From contig NZ_MNPW01000006.1 in the NCBI RefSeq assembly GCF_001983175.1, forward strand, positions 124,001 to 188,000: a stretch of 64,000 nt of DNA. Direction: 5' to 3'. The notes under the pieces were generated by a model, which had not been told where the DNA came from, did no database searches, and saw only the letters and a program-made list of their open reading frames with translations. Shown here piece after piece: positions 26,665 to 36,193 of the stretch (position 1 is its first letter; every line of letters starts with the position of its first letter). Made by a program: the position numbers and the translations under genes. This DNA comes from Pseudomonas cedrina subsp. cedrina. GTDB lineage: Bacteria > Pseudomonadota > Gammaproteobacteria > Pseudomonadales > Pseudomonadaceae.

Positions 26665-28062
26665 ATGCAGCATCCGGCACGTACCGAACTCTGGGCAATC
26701 CTGCGGCTGTCAGGGCCGTTGATTGCCTCACAGTTGGCGCACATGCTGATGGTGCTGACCGACACCTTGATGATGGCCCGCCTTAGCCCCGAAGCCTTGG
26801 CCGGTGGCGGCCTGGGCGCGGCGAGCTACTCGTTCGTGTCGATTTTCTGCATTGGTGTGATTGCCGCCGTGGGCACGCTGGTTGCCATTCGTCACGGCGC
26901 GGGTGATATCGAAGGCGCCACTCGCCTGACCCAGGCCGGGTTGTGGCTGGCTTGGCTGATGGCCTTGGCGGCCGGCCTGCTGCTGTGGAACCTCGAACCA
27001 CTGCTGCTGATGTTTGGCCAGACCGAAACCAACGTGCACTCGGCAGGGCAGTTCCTGACGATCTTGCCGTTCGCCCTGCCCGGCTACTTGAGTTTCATGG
27101 CCCTGCGCGGCTTCACCAGCGCCATCGGCAAGGCGACGCCCGTGATGGTGATCAGCCTCGGTGGCACGGTGCTCAATTATCTGCTCAACCACGCGCTGAT
27201 CGAGGGCATGTTCGGCCTGCCCAAACTTGGCCTGATGGGCATCGGCCTGGTCACCGCCATCGTCGCCAACGGCATGGCGCTGGCGCTGATGTGGTACATC
27301 CGCAGTAACCGCAGCTACGCCGCTTACCCACTGAGCGCCGGTTTGCTGCGCCTCGACACTCGGTATCTGCGCGAGCTGTGGCGCCTCGGCCTGCCGATTG
27401 GCGGCACCTACGCAGTGGAAGTCGGCCTGTTTGCCTTTGCGGCGCTGTGCATGGGCACCATGGGCAGCACGCAGTTGGCGGCGCATCAGATCGCGCTGCA
27501 GATCGTTTCGGTGGCCTTTATGGTGCCGGCGGGGATGTCCTACGCGGTCACCATGCGCATCGGCCAGCATTACGGTGCCGGGCAGCTGTTGCAGGCACGT
27601 ATGGCCGGGCGCGTCGGCATTGGTTTTGGCGCAACGGTGATGCTGGGATTTGCCGCCGTGCTGTGGCTTTATTCCGATCCGCTGATCGGCCTGCTCATCG
27701 ACCACAACGACCCGGCGTTTCATGACGTGATCGTCCTGGCCGTCAGCCTGCTCGCCGTTGCCGCCTGGTTCGAACTGTTCGACGGCGTGCAAACCATCGC
27801 CATGGGTTGTATTCGCGGGCTCAAGGACGCCAAGACCACCTTCCTGATCGGCGCGGGTTGCTATTGGCTGATCGGCGCGCCGTCGGCCTGGCTGATGGCC
27901 TTCACCCTGGGCTGGGGACCGACCGGCGTGTGGTGGGGCTTGGCCCTGGGCCTGGCGTGCGCGGCGGTCAGCCTGACCTGGGCGTTCGAGGCGAAGATGA
28001 AGCGGATGATTCGGCGCGAGCCCGAAACCTACGGCACCTTACAGGCTGCCCAGCCGGACTGA
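26665..28062 (+). CDS. MATE family multidrug/cation efflux protein (NorM-like)
   Basis: Na+- or H+-driven multidrug exporter with 12 predicted membrane helices in two halves (MatE domains about residues 15-175 and 240-405). The signature GPLIASQLAHMLMVLTDTLMM in the first helix and GLPIGGTYAVEVGLFAFAAL at the start of the second half are typical. The start is uncertain among GTG 26656, ATG 26659 and ATG 26665; the last is used because MQHPARTEL matches the family length. Ribosome site is weak. It corresponds to PA5294 in gene order. Substrates unknown. Confidence 0.93.
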   Translation: MQHPARTELWAILRLSGPLIASQLAHMLMVLTDTLMMARLSPEALAGGGLGAASYSFVSIFCIGVIAAVGTLVAIRHGAGDIEGATRLTQAGLWLAWLMALAAGLLLWNLEPLLLMFGQTETNVHSAGQFLTILPFALPGYLSFMALRGFTSAIGKATPVMVISLGGTVLNYLLNHALIEGMFGLPKLGLMGIGLVTAIVANGMALALMWYIRSNRSYAAYPLSAGLLRLDTRYLRELWRLGLPIGGTYAVEVGLFAFAALCMGTMGSTQLAAHQIALQIVSVAFMVPAGMSYAVTMRIGQHYGAGQLLQARMAGRVGIGFGATVMLGFAAVLWLYSDPLIGLLIDHNDPAFHDVIVLAVSLLAVAAWFELFDGVQTIAMGCIRGLKDAKTTFLIGAGCYWLIGAPSAWLMAFTLGWGPTGVWWGLALGLACAAVSLTWAFEAKMKRMIRREPETYGTLQAAQPD

Positions 28063-28079
28063 AGGATGCACGCGGTCAG

Positions 28080-28168
28080 TGTGGGAGCTGGCTTGCCTGC
28101 GATTGCAGTGTGTCAGCCAAGAATTTGCTGGCTGGCCCACCGCTATCGCAGGCAAGCCAGCTCCCACA
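28080..28168. repeat. REPIN 5, between MATE and proE genes
   Basis: TGTGGGAGCTGGCTTGCCTG (from 28080) and GCAGGCAAGCCAGCTCCCAC (to 28168) inverted, same family as REPINs 3 and 6, between convergent genes. Confidence 0.92.
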
Positions 28169-28186
28169 TATGATCGGGTTTGCAAC

Positions 28187-29851
28187 TTAGCCCAGCAGCG
28201 CCTGTTGGCCCTTCGCGAACGTCAGGTAATCGACCAATTCCGGCAACGGCAGTGGCTTGCTGATCAAATAACCCTGGGCCTGGTCACACCCGAACAAGCG
28301 TAACAACGCAAGCTGCTCAGGGGTTTCCACACCTTCGGCAACCACTTCCAGATTGAGGTTGTGGGCCAGGTTGATCATGGCGTGCACCAACTTGCGGTTC
28401 TCTTCGCGCTCTTCCATTCCGCCAACAAAGCTCTTGTCGATCTTCAACAAGGCAATCGGCAGGCTGTTGAGGTGCACGAACGACGAGAAGCCGGTGCCGA
28501 AATCATCCAGGGAAAACCGCACACCGAGACGGCCGAGGGCGTCCATGGTCTGCTTGACCAGGTCGCTGCGGCGCATCACGGCGGTTTCGGTGAGCTCGAA
28601 CTCGAGCCATTGTGCCTCCACGCCACGCTCGGCAATCAGCCGGCTGAGGGTCGAGAGCAACTGACTGTCCTGAAACTGTCGGAACGACAGGTTGACCGCC
28701 ATGTGCAAAGGCGGCAGGCCCCGTTCGCGCAGATCCTGCATGTCGCGCAGGGCGCGGGAAATGACCCAGTAGCCCAAAGGGACGATCAGGCCGCTTTGCT
28801 CGGCCAAGGGCACGAATTCGCTCGGCGGCAACAGGCCACGCTCGCCATGGCGCCAGCGCACCAAGGCTTCCAGGCCGACGATATGCCCGTCGTCCAGGTC
28901 CAGCCGTGGCTGGTAATGCAGCTCCAGCTCGTCACGACGCAAGGCGCGGCGCAGCTCGCTTTCCAGGTCGGCAAGGCTGCGCGCGTTGCGGTTGATACGC
29001 TCGTTGAATATATGAAAGGTGCAGCCCTGTGTGCTTTTGGCTTGTTGCATGGCGATATGGGCGTGCCACATCAACGGGTCGGCGCCAGCACGGGCGCGGG
29101 CATGCGCAACGCCCAGGCTGCAACCGATCAGCAGGCTTTCGCCATCCACCCAATAGGCTTCGGCCATGACTTCGGTGATGCGCTCGGCCATCCACTCGGC
29201 ACGCTGGGGCGCACGACGGGTGTCGATCAACAGGGCGAATTCGTCGCTGCCCAGGCGCGCCAGTTGGTCCCCGGCTTCGAGCTGGCTCTTGAGCCGCGAG
29301 ACCACTTGCAGGATCAACCGGTCGCCAGCCTGGTGGCCAAGAGCGTCGTTGGCATGCCGGAAGTTGTCGAGGTCCAGGTGACCAAGGGCCAGGCCGCGGC
29401 CTTCGTTCTCGGCCAGGCGCGCGGTCAGCAGGGTCTGGAAGCCCTGGCGATTGGCGATGCCGGTGAGCGGGTCCTGTTCAGCCAGGCGCTGCAGGGTGTT
29501 TTCCAGCAGCCCGCGCTCGCGCACGTGGCGCAGGCAGCGGCGCAGCGTATCGGCGTTCAATCCATCACGGACCAGCCAATCGCTGACGCCAAGGGGTGCT
29601 ACCAGCGGTTCCTGCTCGAGCAGCAACACGCACGGCAAGCTGCAACGACCAGGGCCGGGTTGCAGGCTGGGCGTGGTCAATAGCACGGCGCTGTGGTCGT
29701 CATCGAACAGACGACTCACGGACGCCCAGTTTGGCGCGCTGATCAGCACAGCCCCATCGCCCATCGGCGCCAGGCACTCGCGCAACAACGCTGCCCACGC
29801 TGGCTCATCGGCCAGCAGCAGCAAACGCAAGGGTTCGACAGGCGTAGACAA
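28187..29851 (-). CDS. proE: c-di-GMP phosphodiesterase with degenerate GGDEF domain (ProE-like)
   Basis: A 554-residue cytosolic protein in the PA5295 (ProE) position. Residues 1-110 resemble a receiver domain but lack the phospho-acceptor Asp (LLTTPSLQPG where it is expected). A GGDEF domain follows (about 125-285) with the active-site motif changed to GSDEF (RLGSDEFALL) and no RxxD inhibitory site. The EAL domain (about 300-545) keeps GLEALVRW, AVNLSFRQF, FELTETAVM, LDDFGTGFS, LKIDKSFV and AEGVETPEQ, so it should hydrolyse c-di-GMP. In P. aeruginosa ProE is a phosphodiesterase; that activity is expected here. Confidence 0.93.
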   Translation of the reverse strand: MSTPVEPLRLLLLADEPAWAALLRECLAPMGDGAVLISAPNWASVSRLFDDDHSAVLLTTPSLQPGPGRCSLPCVLLLEQEPLVAPLGVSDWLVRDGLNADTLRRCLRHVRERGLLENTLQRLAEQDPLTGIANRQGFQTLLTARLAENEGRGLALGHLDLDNFRHANDALGHQAGDRLILQVVSRLKSQLEAGDQLARLGSDEFALLIDTRRAPQRAEWMAERITEVMAEAYWVDGESLLIGCSLGVAHARARAGADPLMWHAHIAMQQAKSTQGCTFHIFNERINRNARSLADLESELRRALRRDELELHYQPRLDLDDGHIVGLEALVRWRHGERGLLPPSEFVPLAEQSGLIVPLGYWVISRALRDMQDLRERGLPPLHMAVNLSFRQFQDSQLLSTLSRLIAERGVEAQWLEFELTETAVMRRSDLVKQTMDALGRLGVRFSLDDFGTGFSSFVHLNSLPIALLKIDKSFVGGMEEREENRKLVHAMINLAHNLNLEVVAEGVETPEQLALLRLFGCDQAQGYLISKPLPLPELVDYLTFAKGQQALLG

Positions 29852-30029
29852 GCTAGCTCCCTAGACTCTGCAAGATTTCGTTGGCGGCGGGCATTATGAC
29901 CTGCGCCCCGATAATCACCAATGATAGGGCTTACCAAACACGCGGACTGTAAAGATTAGTCTCACATAACCCCCACATCCTGCGGCAAAGTAGCAAAACC
30001 GGCAAATTTAGATCGAGTGGTACGTCACA

Positions 30030-30058
30030 CTGTCGTTCTGACAGGGCAGAATCCTGCC
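30030..30058 (+). promoter_or_regulatory. two adjacent short hairpins upstream of rep
   Basis: CTGTC-GTTCT-GACAG (30030-30044) is followed directly by GGCAG-AATC-CTGCC (30045-30058), 50 bases before the rep ATG, with a TAAAAT hexamer at 30066-30071. They may be leader structures or operators; no clear -35 at proper spacing was found. Confidence 0.3.
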
Positions 30059-30107
30059 AGCCTGTTAAAATGCCCGCCCTTTTGAATAACGACTCCCTGA
30101 ACTGCGT

Positions 30108-32117
30108 ATGTCCCGACTCAACCCCCGGCAGCAAGAAGCCGTGAACTACGTCGGCGGCCCTCTATTGGTGCTCGCCGGTGCAGGCTCCGGCAAGACCAGC
30201 GTGATCACCCGCAAGATCGCGCACCTGATCCAGAACTGCGGCATCCGCGCCCAGTACATCGTCGCCATGACCTTTACCAACAAGGCGGCGCGCGAGATGA
30301 AAGAGCGCGTCGGCACCCTGCTCAAGGGTGGCGAAGGCCGTGGCCTCACCGTGTGCACGTTTCACAACCTGGGCCTGAACATTATCCGCAAGGAGCATGC
30401 GCGGCTGGGCTACAAGCCGGGCTTCTCGATCTTCGACGAGACCGACGTCAAGGCCCTGATGACCGATATCATGCAGAAGGAATACGCGGGCGACGACGGC
30501 GTCGACGAGATCAAGAACATGATCGGCGCCTGGAAAAACGACCTGATCCTGCCCGCCCAGGCCCTGGAAAACGCACGCAACCCCAAGGAGCAGACCGCCG
30601 CCATCGTCTATACCCACTACCAGCGCACGCTTAAAGCGTTCAACGCAGTGGATTTCGACGACCTGATCCTGCAGCCGGTCAAGCTGTTCCAGGAACACGC
30701 CGACATCCTTGAGAAGTGGCAGAACAAGGTGCGCTACCTGCTGGTGGACGAATACCAGGACACCAACGCCAGCCAGTATCTGCTGGTGAAGCTGCTGATC
30801 GGCACGCGCAACCAGTTCACCGTGGTGGGCGATGACGACCAGTCGATCTACGCCTGGCGCGGCGCCCGCCCGGAAAACCTGATGCTGCTCAAGGTCGACT
30901 ACCCGTCCTTGAAAGTAGTGATGCTGGAGCAGAACTACCGCTCCACCAGCCGCATCCTGCGCTGCGCCAACGTGCTGATCTCCAACAACCCCCACGAATT
31001 CGAAAAACAACTGTGGAGCGAGATGGGCCACGGCGATGAGATCCGCGTGATCCGCTGCCGCAACGAAGACGCCGAAGCCGAGCGCGTGGCCGTGGAAATC
31101 CTCAGCCTGCACCTGCGCACCGACCGGCCCTACAGCGATTTCGCCATCCTGTACCGCGGCAACTACCAGGCCAAGCTGATCGAATTGAAGCTGCAGCATC
31201 ACCAGATTCCGTATCGCCTGTCGGGTGGCAACAGCTTTTTCGGACGCCAGGAAGTCAAGGACCTGATGGCCTACTTCCGCCTGATCGTGAACCCGGACGA
31301 CGACAACGCCTTCCTGCGCGTGATCAACGTGCCCCGTCGGGAAATCGGCTCCACGACCTTGGAAAAGCTCGGTAACTACGCCACCGAACGCAAGATCTCG
31401 ATGTATGCCGCCACCGACGAAATCGGCCTGGGCGAACACCTGGACACGCGTTTCACCGATCGCCTGTCGCGCTTCAAGCGCTTTATGGACAAAGTGCGCG
31501 AGCAATGCGCCGGCGAAGACCCGATCAGCGCCCTGCGCAGTATGGTCATGGACATCGACTACGAGAACTGGCTGCGCACCAACAGCTCCAGCGACAAGGC
31601 CGCGGACTACCGCATGGGCAACGTCTGGTTCCTGATCGAAGCCTTGAAGAACACCCTGGAAAAAGACGAAGACGGCGAAATGACCGTCGAAGACGCCATC
31701 GGCAAGCTGGTACTGCGCGACATGCTCGAGCGCCAGCAAGAAGAGGAAGACGGCGCCGAGGGCGTGCAGATGATGACCTTGCATGCGTCCAAGGGCCTGG
31801 AATTTCCCTACGTGTTCATCATGGGCATGGAAGAGGAAATTCTCCCGCACCGCTCCAGCATCGAGGCCGACACCATTGAAGAAGAACGGCGCCTGGCCTA
31901 CGTGGGTATTACCCGCGCGCGTCAGACCCTGGCCTTCACCTTTGCCGCCAAGCGCAAGCAATACGGCGAAATCATCGACTGTGCCCCCAGCCGCTTCCTC
32001 GATGAGCTGCCGCCGGACGACCTCGCCTGGGAAGGCAATGACGACACGCCCACCGAGGTGAAGGCCGTTCGCGGCAACACCGCCCTGGCGGATATACGCG
32101 CCATGTTAAAGCGCTAG
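30108..32117 (+). CDS. rep: ATP-dependent DNA helicase Rep
   Basis: Superfamily 1A 3'-5' helicase that clears proteins ahead of the replication fork. The 669-residue protein begins MSRLNPRQQEAVNYVGGPLL (Q motif) and carries Walker A LAGAGSGKTSVITR (residues about 22-35), Walker B LLVDEYQDTNASQY (about 212-225), motif III GDDDQSIYAWRGA, motif IV EQNYRST and motif VI AYVGITRARQTL. Length matches E. coli Rep (673). In PAO1 poxB follows; here xpt follows directly. Confidence 0.98.
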   Translation: MSRLNPRQQEAVNYVGGPLLVLAGAGSGKTSVITRKIAHLIQNCGIRAQYIVAMTFTNKAAREMKERVGTLLKGGEGRGLTVCTFHNLGLNIIRKEHARLGYKPGFSIFDETDVKALMTDIMQKEYAGDDGVDEIKNMIGAWKNDLILPAQALENARNPKEQTAAIVYTHYQRTLKAFNAVDFDDLILQPVKLFQEHADILEKWQNKVRYLLVDEYQDTNASQYLLVKLLIGTRNQFTVVGDDDQSIYAWRGARPENLMLLKVDYPSLKVVMLEQNYRSTSRILRCANVLISNNPHEFEKQLWSEMGHGDEIRVIRCRNEDAEAERVAVEILSLHLRTDRPYSDFAILYRGNYQAKLIELKLQHHQIPYRLSGGNSFFGRQEVKDLMAYFRLIVNPDDDNAFLRVINVPRREIGSTTLEKLGNYATERKISMYAATDEIGLGEHLDTRFTDRLSRFKRFMDKVREQCAGEDPISALRSMVMDIDYENWLRTNSSSDKAADYRMGNVWFLIEALKNTLEKDEDGEMTVEDAIGKLVLRDMLERQQEEEDGAEGVQMMTLHASKGLEFPYVFIMGMEEEILPHRSSIEADTIEEERRLAYVGITRARQTLAFTFAAKRKQYGEIIDCAPSRFLDELPPDDLAWEGNDDTPTEVKAVRGNTALADIRAMLKR

Positions 32118-32162
32118 AATCGACTACTTTTTAATCTACTTTCGGCGCACACCCGCCATTAG

Positions 32163-32747
<585 letters not shown>

Positions 32748-32768
32748 CTTGATAACACCGCAATTAAA

Positions 32769-32858
32769 TGTGGGAGCTGGCTTGCCTGCGATAAGGGCCT
32801 GTCAGTCGACATTGTTGTCGTCTGACACTCCGCTATCGCAGGCAAGCCAGCTCCCACA
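32769..32858. repeat. REPIN 6, between xpt and the CoA-transferase gene
   Basis: TGTGGGAGCTGGCTTGCCTG (from 32769) and its inverse ending CAAGCCAGCTCCCACA (32858), about 40 bases between arms, between convergent genes. Confidence 0.92.
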
Positions 32859-32876
32859 TTTGCTATGTGCGGCCTG

Positions 32877-34799
32877 TCAGTGCGCAGTGGCCTGCAGGCC
32901 GGCGAGCAGCAAGCGCTGATACAGGTCCTCTTTCAAACCCTGCGGCTTATCCAACTGCATCCGCTTCAAATGCCCAGGAAACACCTCCGGCTCCGGTGCA
33001 TCCAGCGCCGCCTTGCCCAACTCCAGGATCTCCGTCAGCTTGAACTTGCTCTTTAGCCAGTTCAGCGCGCGCAACAGGTCCCGCTCCTCATCCGTGAAAT
33101 CACTGCCCAGCGGATACTCCGTAAACAACCGACGATGGCGCGCTTGAATAGCCAGTAGCCGTTCGGGGGTGTTGTCGGCAAAGCGCGGATCCAGTTGAAA
33201 ATCCTTGGGCAACTTGCCGGCCTTCTGTGCCTGCTCGATCAAATCATCCTGGAAGCGTGAGTCGGTGATGTTGAGCAACGCCTCGATCACCTTGGCATCC
33301 GTCTGCCCACGCAGATCGGCGATGCCGTACTCGGTGATGACAATATCGCGCAGGTGCCGAGGAATCGTGCAGTGACCATAATCCCAGACGATATTGGAAC
33401 TGACCTCCCCCGCCGACTCGCGCCAGCTGCGCAGGATCAGGATCGATCGCGCGCCTTCCAGCGCATGACCCTGGGCAACGAAGTTGTACTGCCCGCCCAC
33501 CCCGCTGAGCACCCGTCCATCTTCCAACTGGTCAGCCACGCCCGCGCCGAGCAGCGTCACCATGATCGCGCTGTTGATAAACCGCGCATCCAGGCGTTGC
33601 AGGCGCTTGAGCTCTTCCTGGCCGTAGAGCTCGTTGATGTAACTGATGCGGGTCATGTTGAATTCGAGACGCTTGGCGTGGGTCATTTCCTGCAAGCGCT
33701 GGTAAAAACTGCGCGGGCCGAGAAAGAAACCGCCGTGGATCGAGATGCCGTCAGGCTGTGCCGCATCGTCGAGGGTGCCGGCGTTGGCCTGCGCCTGGGT
33801 CGCCACGTCGGGGTAGACTTTGCGGCGGATAATTCCCGCGTCCGCCAGCACCAACAGGCCGTTGACGAACATCTCGCTGCAACCATAAAGACCGCGGGCG
33901 AAGGGGTCGACCCCACCTTCACGGCTGATCAGCGGCGCCCATTGGTACACGTCGAGGTCGGTGAGCAGCAATCGATAGGCTTCGTTGTCGGCCTGGCGCG
34001 CCAATAGCGCGGCGGTCAGCGCATCGCCCATGGAGCCAATGCCGATCTGCAAGGTGCCGCCGTCGCGCACCAGGGTGCTGGCATGCAGGCCGATAAAGTG
34101 GTCCTGGAAGCCCACCGGCATGTTCGGCGTGGAGAACAGCGTGGTGCTGTCTTTTTCGTCGATCAGGTAATCGAAGGCATCCATGCCCAGCTCGGCATCC
34201 CCGGGCATGTAGGGCAAATCGCTGTGGACTTGGCCGACGATCAGCACGGTTTCCCCGGCGTCACGGCGTTTGGCGATCATCGGCAGCAGATCGAGGGTGA
34301 TGTCCGGGTTGCAGCTCAAGCTCAGGCGATCAGGATGGTCGGTGCTGCTCGCCACCAATTGCGCCACCAGGTTCAGCCCTGCGGCATTGATATCGCGGGC
34401 AGCGTGGCTGTAATTGCTGCTGACGTAATCCTGCTGGGCCGACTCGCTGTGGAGCAGGCTACCGGGCTGCATGAAGAACTGCTGCACGTGGATGTTTTTC
34501 GGGAGACGGTCTTTGTGCAGGTCGGCGAGGAAATCCAGTTCGGGATAATCGCCAAATACGCGTTCGATAAAAGGCTCGAGAAAGCGTTTCTGCAAGCCGT
34601 CGCCCAGCGTGGGTCGGCCCAGGCTCAACGCGGTATAGATCGTCAACGACCGTTCCGGCAACTTGGCGACACGGCGGTACAGCGCGTTGGCAAACAGGTT
34701 GGGCTTGCCCAGGCCAAGCGGCATGCCCATGTGGATATGCGCCGGCAAGCGCGCCAGTACGTCGTCAACTGCTTGCTCGATTGAACACAACTGCACCAT
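32877..34799 (-). CDS. acetyl-CoA hydrolase/transferase family protein
   Basis: A 640-residue protein of the acetyl-CoA hydrolase/CoA-transferase family. Start at 34799 (MVQLCSIEQ), after a strong GGAGGGTCGG ribosome site. The N-terminal part (about 1-200) is the first CoA-transferase fold; the C-terminal part (about 320-480) holds the likely catalytic Glu in YGCSEMFVNGLLVL, GGFFLGPRSFYQRL, GVGGQYNFVAQGHALEGARS and TEYGIADLRG, the usual end-of-domain pattern. The substrate pair cannot be read from sequence. PAO1 has only a different short gene between xpt and the cytochrome, so this is an extra gene here. An extended C-terminal stretch (about 480-640) has no recognised domain. Confidence 0.9.
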   Translation of the reverse strand: MVQLCSIEQAVDDVLARLPAHIHMGMPLGLGKPNLFANALYRRVAKLPERSLTIYTALSLGRPTLGDGLQKRFLEPFIERVFGDYPELDFLADLHKDRLPKNIHVQQFFMQPGSLLHSESAQQDYVSSNYSHAARDINAAGLNLVAQLVASSTDHPDRLSLSCNPDITLDLLPMIAKRRDAGETVLIVGQVHSDLPYMPGDAELGMDAFDYLIDEKDSTTLFSTPNMPVGFQDHFIGLHASTLVRDGGTLQIGIGSMGDALTAALLARQADNEAYRLLLTDLDVYQWAPLISREGGVDPFARGLYGCSEMFVNGLLVLADAGIIRRKVYPDVATQAQANAGTLDDAAQPDGISIHGGFFLGPRSFYQRLQEMTHAKRLEFNMTRISYINELYGQEELKRLQRLDARFINSAIMVTLLGAGVADQLEDGRVLSGVGGQYNFVAQGHALEGARSILILRSWRESAGEVSSNIVWDYGHCTIPRHLRDIVITEYGIADLRGQTDAKVIEALLNITDSRFQDDLIEQAQKAGKLPKDFQLDPRFADNTPERLLAIQARHRRLFTEYPLGSDFTDEERDLLRALNWLKSKFKLTEILELGKAALDAPEPEVFPGHLKRMQLDKPQGLKEDLYQRLLLAGLQATAH

Positions 34800-34889
34800 C
34801 CGACCCTCCTGAACATTCCATGATTGGGGCTTGGACAGAGCGTGGCGGGTCTTTGCTGCAAAGAACAGCCTGGAAACATAAATTAAGCG

Positions 34890-34921
34890 CACAAAAAAGC
34901 CGCTGATCAGCGGCTTTTTTA
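34890..34921. terminator. Rho-independent terminator of the cytochrome c gene
   Basis: Perfect palindrome AAAAAAGCCGCTGATCAGCGGCTTTTTT at 34893-34920 within the 3' flank of the cytochrome gene (minus strand), usable in both directions. A 10-base GC-containing stem with U-tract. Confidence 0.93.
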
Positions 34922-34932
34922 CGAAGGTCGGT

Positions 34933-35361
34933 TTATTTCAGACCCGACATCTTCTGGATTGCACCCTTGAGTTCTTCATCCGTGCAATCCGCACACGTGC
35001 CCTTGGGCGGCATGGCGTTGATACCCGTGATGGCCTTGGCCAGGATGCCATCGAGGCCGCCCTGGTGGTCGGCGCGTTCTTTCCAGGCCGCGGTATCGCC
35101 GATTTTCGGGGCATTCAGCAGGCCAGTGCCATGGCACGCGTTGCAGTGCTTGGCGATCACTTCGTCCGGGGTCTTGGCCCCCCCGCCACCGCCCGCCGCC
35201 ACCGCGACTTCCATCCCCTTGCATTCCTGGCCCTGTACGCACACCTGGCCCACAGGCTCCAGGCGCTTGGCAATGTCATCATTGGTCGCAGCTTGAGCGC
35301 TGACAGCCCATAGGGCCAGTACGGTTGCTGGTGCAGCCAGCATTTTCATAATTAGGTTCAC
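34933..35361 (-). CDS. cycB: cytochrome c5
   Basis: Periplasmic monohaem cytochrome, probably an electron donor to terminal oxidases. A signal peptide (MKMLAAPATVLALWAVSAQA) precedes the mature part with the haem motif CNACH (about residue 85-89 of the full product), the axial Met in NAMPPKGTCADC and a disulfide-forming CxxC pair. Start taken at GTG 35361 (SD GAGGGTG); the ATG at 35349 is a close alternative giving 138 residues. Corresponds to PA5300. Confidence 0.93.
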   Translation of the reverse strand: MNLIMKMLAAPATVLALWAVSAQAATNDDIAKRLEPVGQVCVQGQECKGMEVAVAAGGGGGAKTPDEVIAKHCNACHGTGLLNAPKIGDTAAWKERADHQGGLDGILAKAITGINAMPPKGTCADCTDEELKGAIQKMSGLK

Positions 35362-35528
35362 GCGTTCACCCTCATGGTGGCTATTCACGCCTGCGGCCAC
35401 GGTTTCGCAGGCGGCGAAAGTATAACGGTTAGCCCGCCCGGCCGAAACAACCCTATTAAATAAAGGGAGATTCCGTCTCGCGGATACTGCACGGGAGTCT
35501 CTGCAACGCTGGCAGGACGCCTCTTTTG

Positions 35529-36077
35529 TTAAAAGTTCGCGGGGGTGGCTGCGCTGATTAGTCGCGCCGGCACGTCGAACGGATTGCGAAAACGATGGGG
35601 CTTGGTACTTTCAAAGTAGTAGCTATCGCCGGCTTCGAGCACAAAAGTTTCGAGACCGACCACCAACTCCAGACGGCCCTCCACCAGAATCCCGGTTTCC
35701 TCGCCTTCATGGGTGAGCATTTCTTCGCCCGTATCGGCGCCCGGCGGGTAGATTTCGTTGAGAAACGCGATCGCCCGACTAGGGTGTGCCCGTCCGACCA
35801 GTTTCATGGTCACGGCACCGTCGGAGATATCGATCAGCTCATTGGCTTTATAGACGATCTGCGTCGGTATTTCCTGGAGGATCTCCTCGGAAAAGAACTC
35901 GACCATCGACATGGGGATGCCGCCCAGCACCTTGCGCAAGGAGCTGATCGAGGGGCTGACGCTGTTTTTTTCGATCATCGAAATGGTGCTGTTGGTGACA
36001 CCCGCGCGCTTGGCGAGCTCGCGCTGGGAAAGACCCTTCAGTTTACGGATGGATTGCAGTCGTTCGCCGACGTCCAA
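35529..36077 (-). CDS. pauR: PauR-like XRE/cupin transcriptional repressor of polyamine catabolism
   Basis: A 182-residue regulator: N-terminal Cro/CI-type HTH (residues 6-58: LQSIRKLKGLSQRELAKRAGVTNSTIS) and a C-terminal cupin (about residues 105-175: EEMLTHEGEETGILVEGRLEL, GDSYYFESTKPHRFRNP). This is the PuuR/PauR architecture. In P. aeruginosa PauR (PA5301) represses putrescine and spermidine degradation and sits beside dadX, as here. The cupin likely binds polyamine. A spaced inverted repeat (36105-36152) in its promoter region may be an operator. Confidence 0.9.
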   Translation of the reverse strand: MDVGERLQSIRKLKGLSQRELAKRAGVTNSTISMIEKNSVSPSISSLRKVLGGIPMSMVEFFSEEILQEIPTQIVYKANELIDISDGAVTMKLVGRAHPSRAIAFLNEIYPPGADTGEEMLTHEGEETGILVEGRLELVVGLETFVLEAGDSYYFESTKPHRFRNPFDVPARLISAATPANF

Positions 36078-36104
36078 TGCAGGTGCCTCCTAGGATTCAG
36101 GCTT

Positions 36105-36152
36105 TGTTGTAATTGAGCGTTATCATGGCGACAGCGTTCAGTATTTACAACA
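36105..36152. promoter_or_regulatory. spaced inverted repeat upstream of pauR
   Basis: TGTTGTAA (36105-36112) and TTACAACA (36145-36152) are exact complements, extended by nearly matching flanks, with 32 bases between. Their position 28-75 bases upstream of the pauR start, and also upstream of the same-strand dadX end, fits an autoregulatory dimer/tetramer site. Confidence 0.4.
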
Positions 36153-36193
36153 CTTGGGCCTAAATCCTGGGCAGTGGCGTTCGTGCATGGCGC

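Noticed and set aside
30162..31961. A 599-codon minus-strand open frame opposite rep
   Set aside because: Antisense shadow of the helicase gene, whose Walker and helicase motifs are unambiguous.
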